Below, piece by piece: positions 9,824-20,144 of a stretch of DNA of 64,000 nt. The translations under genes and the position numbers were made by a program. The stretch comes from Cylindrotheca closterium (Eukaryota > Bacillariophyta > Bacillariophyceae > Bacillariales > Bacillariaceae), in assembly GCA_933822405.4 (NCBI GenBank), contig CAKOGP040001936.1, positions 62,001 to 126,000 of the forward strand, in the 5' to 3' direction. The notes beneath the pieces were generated by a model. The model worked only from the letters and a program-made list of their open reading frames with translations. It ran no database searches and was not told the DNA's origin. How positions within the stretch are numbered: position 1 is the first letter of the stretch; each line of letters starts with the position of its first letter.

Positions 9824-10546
9824 ATGGAGAGATACGGGCAGCTGCGGAAACAGAAATCCAAACGAATGTCCCGCAACAGGGGTGGCGATGAGAGATTGCA
9901 GAGTGCCGCAAAGGCTGCTCAAACGATCAGTTATGGAGAAGGAGAACCTGTGGATGCACTGCCACATTTGGCTTCTGGAGAAGCCACAGCGGCCCGATCT
10001 TCCTGGTACAATGATGTCATCAATCAAGGAGGAACCGATGAATTGAATGCCATTTTGCAAGAAGCCAACATAATGGCTAACAATCAAGACGAAGAAGAAG
10101 TCCTGGAACAATATCGCATCATGGCACATGTAGAAGCTAGTATTCGAGTCAAGGAAAATACTGGGTTTGACATGTCAGAATACGAAAAACGGCGCAAACT
10201 GCATCCCGAACAGCCCAAATTGGATTATTTTGACAAGAGCCGGAAACCCAAACAAATATTGCCAGATGCCAAAGACATGTCAGGAGTTAACAGCAATGGT
10301 ATGATGCGAGCAGAAGAGCCACCACTTCCACTACCTACACCCAATCGGCGGTATTTAGAACAGAGGGCTCCTCTCACACCAGACCTAGTGGATGGAGAAC
10401 CGATAAGAGGAGGAAGTATCCCAACGGGTTTTGTGTCGGTCAAGTGTTTGGGGTGCAAGATACCACTGAAAGTCAACATGTTTGCGACACTGATGAGATG
10501 CTCTGAATGCTCCACAGTCAGTCCAGTGACTTCTTCAAGACGTTAA
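9824..10546 (+). CDS. Uncharacterised protein with C-terminal CxxC zinc ribbon
   Basis: 240 residues, not assigned to a family. The N-terminus is basic (KQKSKRMSRNRGG). The middle is hydrophilic with short helical stretches (ELNAILQEANIMAN, EEEVLEQYRIMAHVEASIRV) and a charged segment EYEKRRKLHPEQPKLDYFDK. The last 35 residues contain two CxxC pairs, CLGC and CSEC, 15 residues apart, which fits a small zinc ribbon. The start is the first ATG in the frame after the AT-rich leader. The gene is convergent with the acidic-protein gene, with about 110 bp between the stops. A nucleic-acid or protein-binding role is only an inference from the zinc ribbon. Confidence 0.7.
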   Translation: MERYGQLRKQKSKRMSRNRGGDERLQSAAKAAQTISYGEGEPVDALPHLASGEATAARSSWYNDVINQGGTDELNAILQEANIMANNQDEEEVLEQYRIMAHVEASIRVKENTGFDMSEYEKRRKLHPEQPKLDYFDKSRKPKQILPDAKDMSGVNSNGMMRAEEPPLPLPTPNRRYLEQRAPLTPDLVDGEPIRGGSIPTGFVSVKCLGCKIPLKVNMFATLMRCSECSTVSPVTSSRR

Positions 10547-10656
10547 ATTATTATAGCTATTCGAGTACAAGGTTTTTGAAATGGGTGATCTGCTCCAAGC
10601 AAAGATGCAGCAAAAGTGCTATTGATACTTTTATTATTTTTATATTGATACATTTC

Positions 10657-13600
10657 TTAGTAGGCTTGGCCTTGGAAATGACGACTGACAGTAGCAGCAG
10701 GGTTTCCAGGTTGTTTGCTCATATAGCGACCCATCTCCTTCGACATTCGCAAGGCTTGCAATTGTTTGAAGCGGTTAGCATCGCCTGAATTTTTAGAGTG
10801 CGATTTTTGGCTCAAGCGAATAGTTTCGTCCTTTGGTTCCACGGCAATCACCTCCGCTTCGACAATGCCTTTTTGGCGGCGGCTGCTCTTCTTCTTGCTG
10901 CGGAGACGCTCCAGCTTGGCGGCTCGCTTTTCTTCCACGCGACGGAGTTGAAGAACCAGCTGGCGTTCGAGCTTGCGCAATTCCTTGGTAGATACGGTTG
11001 ACCGAATATCATTCTCCCCACCATCACCACGACTATTGCGGAAGTGCTCTTCTATCCTCTTCTCCAACTGTTTCAAGTCATCAATCGAGGCCAAATTGGA
11101 CTTACTCTTCCCAGAAGAACTCTTCTTGCTCTTCTTCTTGGTGTCATACTGATGGTCAATAATATGGCCAGCCGGATCGTTCCGGTTGAGCGCATCATAT
11201 TGTTTGGGTTGTCGAATACCCGCCTTGTGGCGAGTGCTGGTTTGTCGGGAACCCTGCTCGCCAAAGTAGTAGTTTCGGTGCTTGGGGTTTTTGCCATTGT
11301 TCTTGCCATTGGGAATAACAGGCAAATCAGCGGCACCACCGTGCTGCCCAAGTGCAACTTCCGGCCGCACGCGGCGGCGGGGGGTTCGAGGTGATACCGG
11401 CTGTCGAGGACTTTCCATTTCCTCGCGGACTGCGATAGGAGGGGAATCGGTTGTCCTGACAATAGGAGCAGCAGTATCACTGAGACCTGCTCTAGGTGCT
11501 TCACGATTAAGCATCTCTCTTTGTGCCATGTATTCTTCGATATCAATTGGGTTGTCTTGATTGTTGGTAGGAAGTGGTGAGCCGTATTGAATAATATTTT
11601 GGGTCGCTCGTGGTGATGACTCATGGGGCTGTCGAGGTGAGCTATGAGGCACCGGAGCCAATCTCTCCTGAGACTTGCGCAACGCTAGTGCATCATCTAT
11701 TGACTGAGCCAATGGATCCATATTGCCACGGGAGGAAGTCCTCATATGCCTTAATGGCAGTTGGTGTCCCTCCACAGGTTGCGGCGACCGGGCTTGGACA
11801 TAATTCTGTTCTGTATTAGAGAGATCGACGGAGCGGCCTCTGACATGCCGCGGCTCCTCCTTGACTCTTGGTTGATTTTGCTGAATTTGAGGATGAGAAA
11901 GCTCAGAGAGAGTTTCCTTTAGTTCCTCAACGGTGATGGATCCCACTGGTCCTATTTCTCCGACTTGCGAAAAAGCCCCTACCTCTTCTTGTTGTTGTGG
12001 TTGGCCGGGATGAACATTAGAGAACTTCTTTTTCTTCGATTTCTTCTTTGAAGATAGTCGCTTTGCTCGGGTAGCTTTCGGCTCTGCCTTTGCTGCGACA
12101 AAAATTGCTTCTTCCAATACGGCAACAGGTTCCGGGTGCACAATTGGCTCCGAAACGTCTGTTGGGTCAGGTCTGGAGTTTCTTCTTGGTTCTCGAATCG
12201 GCTCGCTTTCCTTGGTTTTCTTCTCATGAGGAGAGCGAGGAGCGTATACCATTGGAGGCTCTCTTGATGCTACCAGATCTATTTCTACGATCTCTTGTAC
12301 CTGCTTATCCTGGACTTGTTGATCTGTATCTGGTTTGACATCTTTCTCTTCCATCGAAATGCTTCGGGCATCTCGACGTGTCGGAGTTGGATCTCGGTTG
12401 GAACGGTTACGAGGGGTATTTGACTGCTGAACGATCTTTGCAGCGAGAAATTCCAGCGAAGGACTCTTTTCGACCTCCATGTCAACCATTTCATCGTTGA
12501 TTTCATCCACATTGATGGGTGGAGGCTTCGATGGAGATCTACCCCGTGTCTTTTTCGGCTTTTCTGCTTTTGTTTGAATTTCTATTGGTACGCTTGTTGC
12601 TGTTTCAGTAACCACAGCTACTGAAACTTCCAAAGGTATCTCAGCGGGAACCTCGGACGAATTCTTCTCAGGCGTTTCACTCGACTTTTGTGGAACCTTC
12701 GACTGTGCTTTTTTGGAAGAGGCAACGACCTTTACATCGGCTGGCACGCCAGCAGCTTTCCCCCCTAAAATCTTCACCTCGACTGGTACTGGTTTTCTGG
12801 CAGCTTTGGACATCTTCTTGCTCGGTGGTTCGAAGACGTTGGATGGCATTACCTCACTCTTTGCCTTTCGCTCTTTCTTTTTCATAACAGTCTTCAAGAA
12901 AGAGACGCGATGTGCAGCGCTGATTTCGTCCTCCGACCCAGCTGGGTGGTTAACCACCTCGTCCGAATCGGATTCATCCTGGCTCTCAGAATGAAAGAGG
13001 TTGATGTCACTTGCTTCGACAGCTTTCTGTTTGGTACCCCGAGGACTTGCAACCGAGGGCTTCACCTTGCGCTGCGGCTTTGAATGCTTTGGCGACTTTG
13101 GCGACTTTGGCTGCTTGGATTCGTCACCTTTTTTTCGCTCTTCTTCATATTCCATTTCCAGTTCCAGTTGTGGACCTTCGCTTTCTTCCATATCGTAGTC
13201 GTCTACTTCGCTGAAGTTGGAACGGGCAAGATCGGCAACTTGCGCCTCACTATAGCTTTCTTCTGGACCCTCCGAGTATTCCTCGACTTCTTGTGTGATG
13301 AAGGAGTCGGTATCAGAATCACTATCACTATCAATCTCTGGATTCTCTGCATGCGCTTTTATGTATAAAGGTCGGTTGGCCGTGATGTTTTGCAATGCTG
13401 AAGCTCGAGCGCTTTGAAGCAGCAGGGATTGCCCTGCAGTAGGAGCGGCACAGAGAGGTCGATCCATCCAACCGAAGAGAGTGTCAAGAACGTATTCTTC
13501 ACCTGGTGTCAAAGAAATTTGTGATTCCTGCTCCGAATCGTATGAGAACATCCCCTTGTAGGTCTCGTTTTCGCTGTCCGAAGAATCAGAATCGAATTGG

Positions 13601-13689
13601 CTGCCAAACGAAGTTGCGTCATATCGATCTTCGACAGACGATTCCTCGCTCGAGCTCACTGTGATGTACCTCGCTAGCCTGTCACTCAT
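10657..13689 (-). CDS. Large acidic/low-complexity protein of unknown function
   Basis: A single uninterrupted ORF of 1010 residues. The first ~85 residues hold Ser/Glu/Asp clusters and a short ordered-looking stretch (TPGEEYVLDTLFGWMDRPL, about 61-79). Residues ~95-280 are very acidic, with several K/P-rich basic islands (SPKSPKHSKPQRKVKPS). The middle is Pro/Ser/Thr/Glu-rich with repeated R-x-P-x-R patches. The C-terminal ~200 residues are basic with a predicted coiled coil (DDLKQLEKRIEEHF; KELRKLERQLVLQLRRVEEKRAAKLERLRSKKK in part). No catalytic motif is visible. The composition suggests a nuclear or cytoskeletal scaffold, but I do not recognise the protein. Confidence 0.75.
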   Translation of the reverse strand: MSDRLARYITVSSSEESSVEDRYDATSFGSQFDSDSSDSENETYKGMFSYDSEQESQISLTPGEEYVLDTLFGWMDRPLCAAPTAGQSLLLQSARASALQNITANRPLYIKAHAENPEIDSDSDSDTDSFITQEVEEYSEGPEESYSEAQVADLARSNFSEVDDYDMEESEGPQLELEMEYEEERKKGDESKQPKSPKSPKHSKPQRKVKPSVASPRGTKQKAVEASDINLFHSESQDESDSDEVVNHPAGSEDEISAAHRVSFLKTVMKKKERKAKSEVMPSNVFEPPSKKMSKAARKPVPVEVKILGGKAAGVPADVKVVASSKKAQSKVPQKSSETPEKNSSEVPAEIPLEVSVAVVTETATSVPIEIQTKAEKPKKTRGRSPSKPPPINVDEINDEMVDMEVEKSPSLEFLAAKIVQQSNTPRNRSNRDPTPTRRDARSISMEEKDVKPDTDQQVQDKQVQEIVEIDLVASREPPMVYAPRSPHEKKTKESEPIREPRRNSRPDPTDVSEPIVHPEPVAVLEEAIFVAAKAEPKATRAKRLSSKKKSKKKKFSNVHPGQPQQQEEVGAFSQVGEIGPVGSITVEELKETLSELSHPQIQQNQPRVKEEPRHVRGRSVDLSNTEQNYVQARSPQPVEGHQLPLRHMRTSSRGNMDPLAQSIDDALALRKSQERLAPVPHSSPRQPHESSPRATQNIIQYGSPLPTNNQDNPIDIEEYMAQREMLNREAPRAGLSDTAAPIVRTTDSPPIAVREEMESPRQPVSPRTPRRRVRPEVALGQHGGAADLPVIPNGKNNGKNPKHRNYYFGEQGSRQTSTRHKAGIRQPKQYDALNRNDPAGHIIDHQYDTKKKSKKSSSGKSKSNLASIDDLKQLEKRIEEHFRNSRGDGGENDIRSTVSTKELRKLERQLVLQLRRVEEKRAAKLERLRSKKKSSRRQKGIVEAEVIAVEPKDETIRLSQKSHSKNSGDANRFKQLQALRMSKEMGRYMSKQPGNPAATVSRHFQGQAY

Positions 13690-14421
13690 CTTGATTTGGT
13701 TTGATGAATAGTCTGATAATAGAAGTTTGGAGTTCAGAGGTGCACTATATTCACTGCAAACCTGACAGCTTCATTGACAGAATTGTGATCGGTTAGATCT
13801 TTTCACAGTCTATCATTCACGCGAAGTTGGTGTGAAAATTTCTATTTAGGTGATCGGCGAGTTTTTGCGAGCAACTCGAGTCGCTACGACACTATAAACG
13901 CCCGCGCAGTTTTCAAATATTTTTTAAAAAAATCACCTTTCACCTAAAGCAACATACCGGTAGTACCAACAGCAGTCGTGCTGGACTAGAATGTTGATTG
14001 GCATCTAAACATGAAAAGAAAGAAACAAAGTACTGTATCCATTACTTCGCTCAGAAATACAGTGTAATTCTTTACGGGATTTGTTTCTCTTGCAGTTGTG
14101 TTCGTTGCATTATAAAGGGTAAAAATTGTATTCTGCAAGTAGTCGTGGCTAGCTAGAACCCGAGCGCGCAGCCAGGTGCATCTTTCATAAAAATTCGAAG
14201 TTCTGCAAGGACTATGCTCTAAGTTCTAAATTCTGAACCAATTGGCAACTTCGCTCTCCTAGTAAGTAGTCGTTTTGTGTAGAACCCACATTGCTATCTT
14301 GAGGATACAAGAAGTATCTTGTCAGAATACAATCGAGCTCGAGGGAGAACTCTGTTATCCTCCTCTCTATGGTGCTTCAACGGAAATCTTTTCAACTAAT
14401 CTTTCTCGATGGACGGAAATC
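13690..14421. other. Intergenic region
   Basis: About 730 bp between two minus-strand genes, upstream of the acidic-protein gene. It contains a TACCGGTA palindrome near 13956, an A/T-rich tract at about 13919-13932, and no ORF or structure I can support as a gene. Confidence 0.5.
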
Positions 14422-14781
14422 TCATGAAGTTCGACTTGCAGCATTGCGTGACTCGAACGTTCTGATCACATCACTCCCGGCTGGTTCCTCCCCGTATCTC
14501 TTCTTCATCGTTCGGTACTTTTTCAGCTGAATAACTCCGATCATCTCCTTCACCATGTACCGTCCCTTGCCGACGGCTTTCCGAAGCTCTTTTTCGCATT
14601 CTACCGACCTCCTTACACCAGGAGCTCTGGTGTCTGACAGAGGGTAACAGGCCGGGCAGTTCTCTGGTCTACGAAGTGCCTTTTTCCAAGTTTCTCGAAC
14701 ATATGGTAGGCCGAGCGGATAATCTCTTCCAACCACGAGGGCGCGTTTGTATAAATCTCTGACAAGGGGATGGATGCTCAT
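14422..14781 (-). CDS. ETFRF1: LYR-motif protein, ETFRF1 (LYRM5)-like
   Basis: 119 residues from the ATG at 14781; the frame continues upstream only through a TTG. It belongs to the LYR (Complex1_LYR) family of small mitochondrial proteins that bind acyl-ACP and assist Fe-S or flavoprotein complexes. The pattern VRDLYKRALVVGRDYP, then KELRKAVGKGRYMVKEM and QLKKYRTMKKRY matches LYRM5/ETFRF1, which removes FAD from electron-transfer flavoprotein. The Arg of LYR is shifted to LYKR. An insertion of about 20 residues containing CPAC separates the first and second helices. The mitochondrial site is a family inference; no presequence is obvious, as usual for LYR proteins. Confidence 0.8.
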   Translation of the reverse strand: MSIHPLVRDLYKRALVVGRDYPLGLPYVRETWKKALRRPENCPACYPLSDTRAPGVRRSVECEKELRKAVGKGRYMVKEMIGVIQLKKYRTMKKRYGEEPAGSDVIRTFESRNAASRTS

Positions 14782-14917
14782 TGTCAAATCGTCCCGGTCG
14801 ACGAGAAGAATTATTGTGTCATGTTGAGAAGCCTTTATTCTTAAAATAGCAGTTATGCGCGAAAATATCGCGCAGCATGATTGAATTTTGAAAATTTTGG
14901 CAACACATCAAAAGCAG

Positions 14918-16282
14918 ATGATGTGGCTCATCCTTTTGTTGTTGCTGTCTTTTTGCTTTGAGTATTCTAATTGCTGGACGACAAATCTTCTACCCCAAAG
15001 CGTGCTCTGTTGGAACTATGAAACTAGCAATCCCAGAATTTCAACTAGTCTCAGTTGCAAGCCATCAGGCACTCTCGGCACTTCCAATGCTGCTACGACT
15101 TCCAATCATCACATATGGAGCGCAATAGATCGCGTATCGCAGACCATGGCAGATCACCCATTGACTTCAGATGTGATTCGAATACTGAAAAGCTGGGGAT
15201 CAGAATGGATGGATGTGCCTTCGCAACGAAATGTAATCAACAAGCCAAATCTTCTGCACGAAATTGAAGAATCGATGATTGCAATTGGTATGTTTGTAGA
15301 ATGGTTAGATGATTCTTCACCACGGATGGAATCTTCCAAACAAGCAGTCGTTTTCGTGGACATTTGCTGTGGAAAAGGAATATGCTCTCTACTAGCATCA
15401 TATCTATTCGAAAACGATAGTCGCGTGTCCAAGATCATCATGATGGACAAACCTGACAATAAGCTATCACAAAATGGTCATCTTGATTGGTCCCACATTG
15501 TTCACGCGAATGAAAATGCTGTATCAGAGCAAAGGCCTTTTATTGAAGCAAGAAAAGAGAATCTCTTTGAGACGGACAGTATCATCAAATGGTTGTCAAC
15601 AGCTCGAGGAAGCGACCCAATGGCTTTGGTTGGAATCCACCTATGCAAGAATTTGTCTCCCACTTTTGTTGGAATCGCCAATGCTTTGGGTGCAAGTCAG
15701 GTACCCTTCCTGTGCCTCGCACCTTGTTGCCTTCCCCGAGTAGTGGTCCAAGGAAGGAACAACCATCGAAACAAATTGGAAGTAGCCCAGTATGAAGCTC
15801 CCCTACAACGACAAGCGAGGCTCAAGGCTGCACAACTTCGGCGCAATGCAAGACAGCGTCACTCCAAAGCTACAAGAGAATGTATCTTGTGTCAATCCAC
15901 AAAACATGCAGTCCGACAATGTCCAAAATTGGTCTCTTATTCGATTGCACAACAGTGCGAAATCCTGGAGCGAGCTGCCGCAATGGAACCCTGTTGGAAA
16001 TGCGGACAATTGGGGCATAGGAGGAAGGATTGTCTTTCCAAACAAGAATCCAGCATCCCGGCACTGATTCCACAGCCCGTGCTGCATAAGAATGTTTCCC
16101 ACATCATGGGTACTGCAAATCCATTTGCTTCTTATTGTCAGTTGTTGAGTACCACAATCGACAGAGAGTCGATCTCACTTTTCGAATCTGATTTGGAAAA
16201 GACGGAATCATCATTACTTGAACATGGATCGAATTGGAATCGATATCGGAAGACAATCTACATTGTTGCAAATGACAAGTGA
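14918..16282 (+). CDS. Putative SAM-dependent methyltransferase with two CCHC-type zinc knuckles and signal peptide
   Basis: 454 residues from the first ATG at 14918. The N-terminus MMWLILLLLLSFCFEYSNCW is a strong signal peptide, so entry to the secretory or plastid route is predicted. A Rossmann-like motif I, VVFVDICCGKGICSLLA, begins near residue 146. A later motif (LVGIHLCKNLSPTFVGIANAL, then FLCLAPCCLPR) resembles the methyltransferase group that includes TRM13 and METTL25-like enzymes, where LAPCC precedes the catalytic region. Basic residues follow, then two Cys/His knuckles, CILCQSTKHAVRQC and CWKCGQLGHRRKDC, which typically bind single-stranded nucleic acid. The combination suggests RNA methylation in an organelle; the substrate is unknown. 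It is divergent from the ETFRF1-like gene, with about 135 bp between the starts. Confidence 0.7.
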   Translation: MMWLILLLLLSFCFEYSNCWTTNLLPQSVLCWNYETSNPRISTSLSCKPSGTLGTSNAATTSNHHIWSAIDRVSQTMADHPLTSDVIRILKSWGSEWMDVPSQRNVINKPNLLHEIEESMIAIGMFVEWLDDSSPRMESSKQAVVFVDICCGKGICSLLASYLFENDSRVSKIIMMDKPDNKLSQNGHLDWSHIVHANENAVSEQRPFIEARKENLFETDSIIKWLSTARGSDPMALVGIHLCKNLSPTFVGIANALGASQVPFLCLAPCCLPRVVVQGRNNHRNKLEVAQYEAPLQRQARLKAAQLRRNARQRHSKATRECILCQSTKHAVRQCPKLVSYSIAQQCEILERAAAMEPCWKCGQLGHRRKDCLSKQESSIPALIPQPVLHKNVSHIMGTANPFASYCQLLSTTIDRESISLFESDLEKTESSLLEHGSNWNRYRKTIYIVANDK

Positions 16283-16347
16283 CCTCTGATAAATGTGACT
16301 GGTCAATCAAACCCGGTGTTGACGTAGTCGTAAAGCTAAATTTTGAA

Positions 16348-17097
16348 TTAACTCCTCCCTTGCGTCTCGTCATCGGTGTTTTCGGCCAGTTGGTCATCCC
16401 AAAGTTGCATGAGTTTCTGCTGTGGTGAGACTGTTTCAGTTGTTTGTTCACTATTCGCCCCGAGCACTAGAATAGTCGAGAATATTGCAAGTAGTACCAG
16501 TATTGTGCCCGTTGATGGAAATTCGTCCAGTCTCAGGAGTCGTCCATTGTTGTTTCCAGTATCAGGGTCAAATAGAGCAGTACACAGAATGGCTGAACCT
16601 AAGGCCAGTAAATCGGTCCGCGGTTTATCGAAAAAGTCGTCGTCATTGTCAATATCAGTTAATAAGGCCTCTTCCTTCTTTTCTTCTAAATAGTCTTCTT
16701 GTATTAGTTTGCGCCCAGCGAGGGAAAAGACTGTAAAGAAACCAAGCAAAAGCGCAGCACTTGGTATTGGAAAAAATAGGAATGTTGTTGCCAATAGCAA
16801 AGGGTATCCGAGTGCCAAATTGGGAACAATACCAGGGGTTGGAGCAGCAAGTAAGCTCGAGACACGTTCCACTATGGACGTTACGCTATCAGTGTCATTT
16901 GGTTCATTATTGTTGTTCTTCTTCAACCTCAGCGGTTTCAGTCTGTGGTGATGTCTGTTACTAGTACCGGAAGAAGTTGGACGATGATGCCTCAGAAAAT
17001 CATTCTGTGTATCAAATGGCTTGTTGAAGATGAAATGTGGTGATAGAAGAGGCTGGCCAGCGTTGTACCGAGCAACTCCATTTGTCGGAACCAGCAT
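16348..17097 (-). CDS. Predicted multi-pass membrane protein, unknown
   Basis: 249 residues from the first ATG at 17097; an in-frame stop lies shortly upstream. The first ~65 residues are basic and hydroxylated with a His/Arg/Asn-rich patch, which could be an organelle presequence. Two closely spaced hydrophobic stretches follow (GYPLLLATTFLFF and PSAALLLGFFTVFSLA). An acidic loop (DIDNDDDFFDKP) comes next, then LLALGSAILCTALF and a C-terminal membrane segment TILVLLAIFSTILVLGA. The tail is polar. It may be a plastid or mitochondrial membrane protein; I do not recognise a family. It is tail-to-tail with the methyltransferase gene, 65 bp between the stops. Confidence 0.6.
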   Translation of the reverse strand: MLVPTNGVARYNAGQPLLSPHFIFNKPFDTQNDFLRHHRPTSSGTSNRHHHRLKPLRLKKNNNNEPNDTDSVTSIVERVSSLLAAPTPGIVPNLALGYPLLLATTFLFFPIPSAALLLGFFTVFSLAGRKLIQEDYLEEKKEEALLTDIDNDDDFFDKPRTDLLALGSAILCTALFDPDTGNNNGRLLRLDEFPSTGTILVLLAIFSTILVLGANSEQTTETVSPQQKLMQLWDDQLAENTDDETQGRS

Positions 17098-17354
17098 TGG
17101 AGAGAGCAACCAAAGGTCTTAAAAATTTGAAAACTCAAAGCGTTTTTGTCAGCACAATGCGGCACGTTCCCCATCAACAAATGGGGGACGTGCGCGCAGG
17201 AAAGCCGCAAACATGCAAAGAAAAATTTGAACACCAAGCTGTACATTACACCCAGGTGGTACCAGGTACCGTACTCCAATAGTGACTGACATCAAAATAT
17301 CTCCTTACTCTACCTTTCTTCACATCAAAAAGCAATAGCACTACGAGCATCAAG

Positions 17355-18095
17355 ATGCGTCCAGAATCAGAAGGAATATACCAAGACAGTCCTTCGTCTC
17401 AAGCAAATGTACAAACACCCGAAAATGAAAAGGAACAAATTGTTCCTGACGCACAGGAGTCACCTTCCCTTGATCGTGCAGGGTTGGAGCGTACGAGAAG
17501 CATCATGGACGATGATGAAGTGGAAAACGACAAAACTGAGGATAGGACCCTCCCAGAAGATGACGACAATAATGTTAGTATTCTGGATGTGGATGATGTT
17601 GTTCCAAATAGGCCACAGAGATCGTCATCCATCAGTGGCCTGAAACTAGTAGATAGCAATGAATGGGAGAATACATCAGTTCAACAGCAAAGTTGTCCAA
17701 CATGCCAGGATGGACTTCAGTTCACGACAGGTTGTGAGGGCCAGCTAGTCGAGCAGTTTCAGTTCGTTTCAGCTTGTCGCCATCCAAGGGACTTTTTGAC
17801 AATTTTCCAGGATCATGCTGACAGTTTTGACGGTGCCGAACATGCAGTTGCTGGGTTCTATCATATTCCCAAAGATTGTGAGTACTGCGGGGCCGAATCA
17901 ACAAAATTTTGTCCTGGTCGTTGTACGCGGCCAAAGTCGTTCTTTCACAGAAAGCGACCCCCTTTCTGTTCACCCAGCAAAACATGGGATTCTAAAACAG
18001 ATATTCAGATTACGCTTAGTGATAGTAAAGACAAAAAGCAGGAAGTGGACGTTGGACGGTCACCCTTGCGCTCGTTACTTCTTTTTGGGAGGTAA
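17355..18095 (+). CDS. Uncharacterised Cys-rich protein
   Basis: 246 residues. The first 110 residues are acidic and Ser/Pro-rich with no order. A Cys-containing region follows (CPTC, then TGCEGQ, SACRHP, and CEYCGAESTKFCPGRC at about 178-193), which could bind zinc. The C-terminus is basic and Ser-rich. No family recognised. The shared upstream region with the membrane-protein gene (17098-17354) carries a cluster of GGTACC-type palindromes at 17257-17275. The following gap (18096-18394) shows no gene. Confidence 0.6.
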   Translation: MRPESEGIYQDSPSSQANVQTPENEKEQIVPDAQESPSLDRAGLERTRSIMDDDEVENDKTEDRTLPEDDDNNVSILDVDDVVPNRPQRSSSISGLKLVDSNEWENTSVQQQSCPTCQDGLQFTTGCEGQLVEQFQFVSACRHPRDFLTIFQDHADSFDGAEHAVAGFYHIPKDCEYCGAESTKFCPGRCTRPKSFFHRKRPPFCSPSKTWDSKTDIQITLSDSKDKKQEVDVGRSPLRSLLLFGR

Positions 18096-18394
18096 AGCCG
18101 TAGTCCTGCCTTGCAGAAGAGGGGTCGCAATTTCTGAAAGAACTCGACTTATTTTAAAAAGCTTCGCTCGAGAAAATAAATCCATTTCCGGAAGAGCACT
18201 AGTTTGCTAGTGATATGTATTGTAAAAAGTTGAAGGAGTATATGAAACTACTGCTTGATGACCACGGAAAAGACCGCACTTTTACCACTTGCTTTTCTTT
18301 TACTCAAAGCTTTATATCTTCTCTCATTGAATCTAAACTAGTCCTTTGAAAAAGTGATGCACATGGTGTTGCAACGACTATTTTTCTACGTTAC

Positions 18395-20144
18395 ATGGGC
18401 ACGCTCGATGATCTGCCGGCTCAAAGTAACGGTCACATTTTTTCACGAAACCCAGCACAATATCAATCGCTTGCGATACCAAAATACCATCATTTAGTAG
18501 CAAATACTAACACACATCTGGAAAAAATGGTGAAAGAATATGATGAAGACGACAATGGCTACGGTGACGACGACTCCAAGGGCTCCAGCACACTTCTAGT
18601 GGTGATTGTATCCCTCCTTTTCGTTGCAGTCTTTGGTGGTGCCCTTGTCGGCGGTGTCTTGAGTGGAGACGCAAACAATGGCTTCTATTTCACTATGATT
18701 GCTGCTTCAAGTATAGTTGTGCTCGCTGGACTTGTTTTTGCCATTCGGTACTGCTGCTGCCAACGCGGCAAGGATGCTGATTCTCTTGATATCAAGGAAG
18801 GCAAGGGAACTTTCAACAGTGACGAAGAAGAAGGTGAATTCGTCCACAAGAAAAAGCCACGCAGACAATCTAAGAAGGGTCCCAAAATTAGAGTACTTGA
18901 TCCAGGAGCCGGTGTCAGCGATGTTAGTGTACTTAGCCCCGGCACCTACAATTACGATGTGGAATCTGTCATGACCGATGGTGATGCAACTGGAATCACA
19001 TCCTTTGCAGGCCGAATCCTTCTTAACAAGTCCCGCCAAAAAACGGTCGGATTTGACTTTAGAAGTGTCATTCCTGGAGAGCAATCTCGTGGACGTTCCG
19101 ATCCACCAGAAGCCTTCGAGAGTGCAGCTGTTACCGCGTACAACCAAGCTCGACAACTGGGACCGAAAGATCCTTCTGCTGCACGAATCAATATGAATGG
19201 AGGAATTCAACCAGTACAGGAAGAACCCACGAATGTGCGATTTGGTGCTATTCACACTCCTTCAACACAAAGACAACTCAAGGTCATTGATGTAGACGAA
19301 GAAGCGTCAGATGTAAGTTATGAATTGCCTTTCGCCGAAGTGATCAATGGTGGCTCGCTTTAACTAACATTGTTTTCATTCGGCCCCTCGCCTCGTCCCC
19401 TGATAGAGCCAACACAATATTTCGACACCAGCTAGTGTGGCAAGCAGTATTTTCCGAGGATTCTTTGCAAACGTCAAGAAAAGGAGTGCAGGCACCCCTG
19501 TTGCTAGAAATTTCAAACCACAGGGACGACCTCCTATGCCAGGTAGCAGCAATGCCAATGCTACTGCCGCTATGAAGCAAACCTTGCAAACAATCAACGG
19601 CGGAGGGTTGACAAAAGAGATGCTTCCAACCACTCCAAAGGCTGCTGGTGGTGTCCCTCCAAGTCCAGGCAAGAGTAGTGTCTTCAGCATTCCGCCACCA
19701 AGGCGTGTTCCTTCGTCACCTGGGGGTGTAAGTGAGGCCGCAAAGTCGGGATACAGTGAAGGGGTTGCTTCCTCAACGTTTGACCCAGCAGCACATGAAC
19801 GTGCGTTGGCCAAGATGCGCCAGAACGAAGCATCACTTGGAGCTACAAGCAACGACGTACCGCTCTACTATGACGATGATGAAGATGATAACGAGGAAGA
19901 AGACATTTATGACGTCTTTGCCCCACCTGGCCCCATTGGCGTCGTCGTTGACACTACCCCTAAGGGCTGCGTTGTTCATTCGCTAAGAAAGACATCTTCG
20001 ATGCAAGGTCTCATCAACCCAGGTGATTTGATTGTTGCCCTCGATGACGACGACGTCACAAAATTGGATGCCTCTGAGCTCACCAAACTAATGGCCAGAA
20101 AGGCGCAACAAACAGAGCGAAAGTTCACACTGATTGCAGCCTAA
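18395..20144 (+). CDS. Membrane protein with C-terminal PDZ-like domain
   Basis: Exons 18395-19312 and 19407-20144 (94-nt intron, GTAAGT ... TGATAG, phase 0) encode up to 551 residues. A later ATG at 18527 (MVKEYDEDD) is an equally good start. Two membrane segments lie near the N-terminus (TLLVVIVSLLFVAVFGGALVGG and FTMIAASSIVVLAGLVFAI). They are followed by CCCQRG, a possible palmitoylation site. A long basic/Ser-Pro-rich cytosolic region follows. A very acidic patch (YYDDDEDDNEEEDIYD) precedes the last ~80 residues, GPIGVVVDTTPKGCVVHSL ... INPGDLIVALDDDDVTKLDASELTKLM, which form a PDZ-like ligand-binding fold. It is probably a membrane-anchored scaffold; the partner is unknown. Confidence 0.7.
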
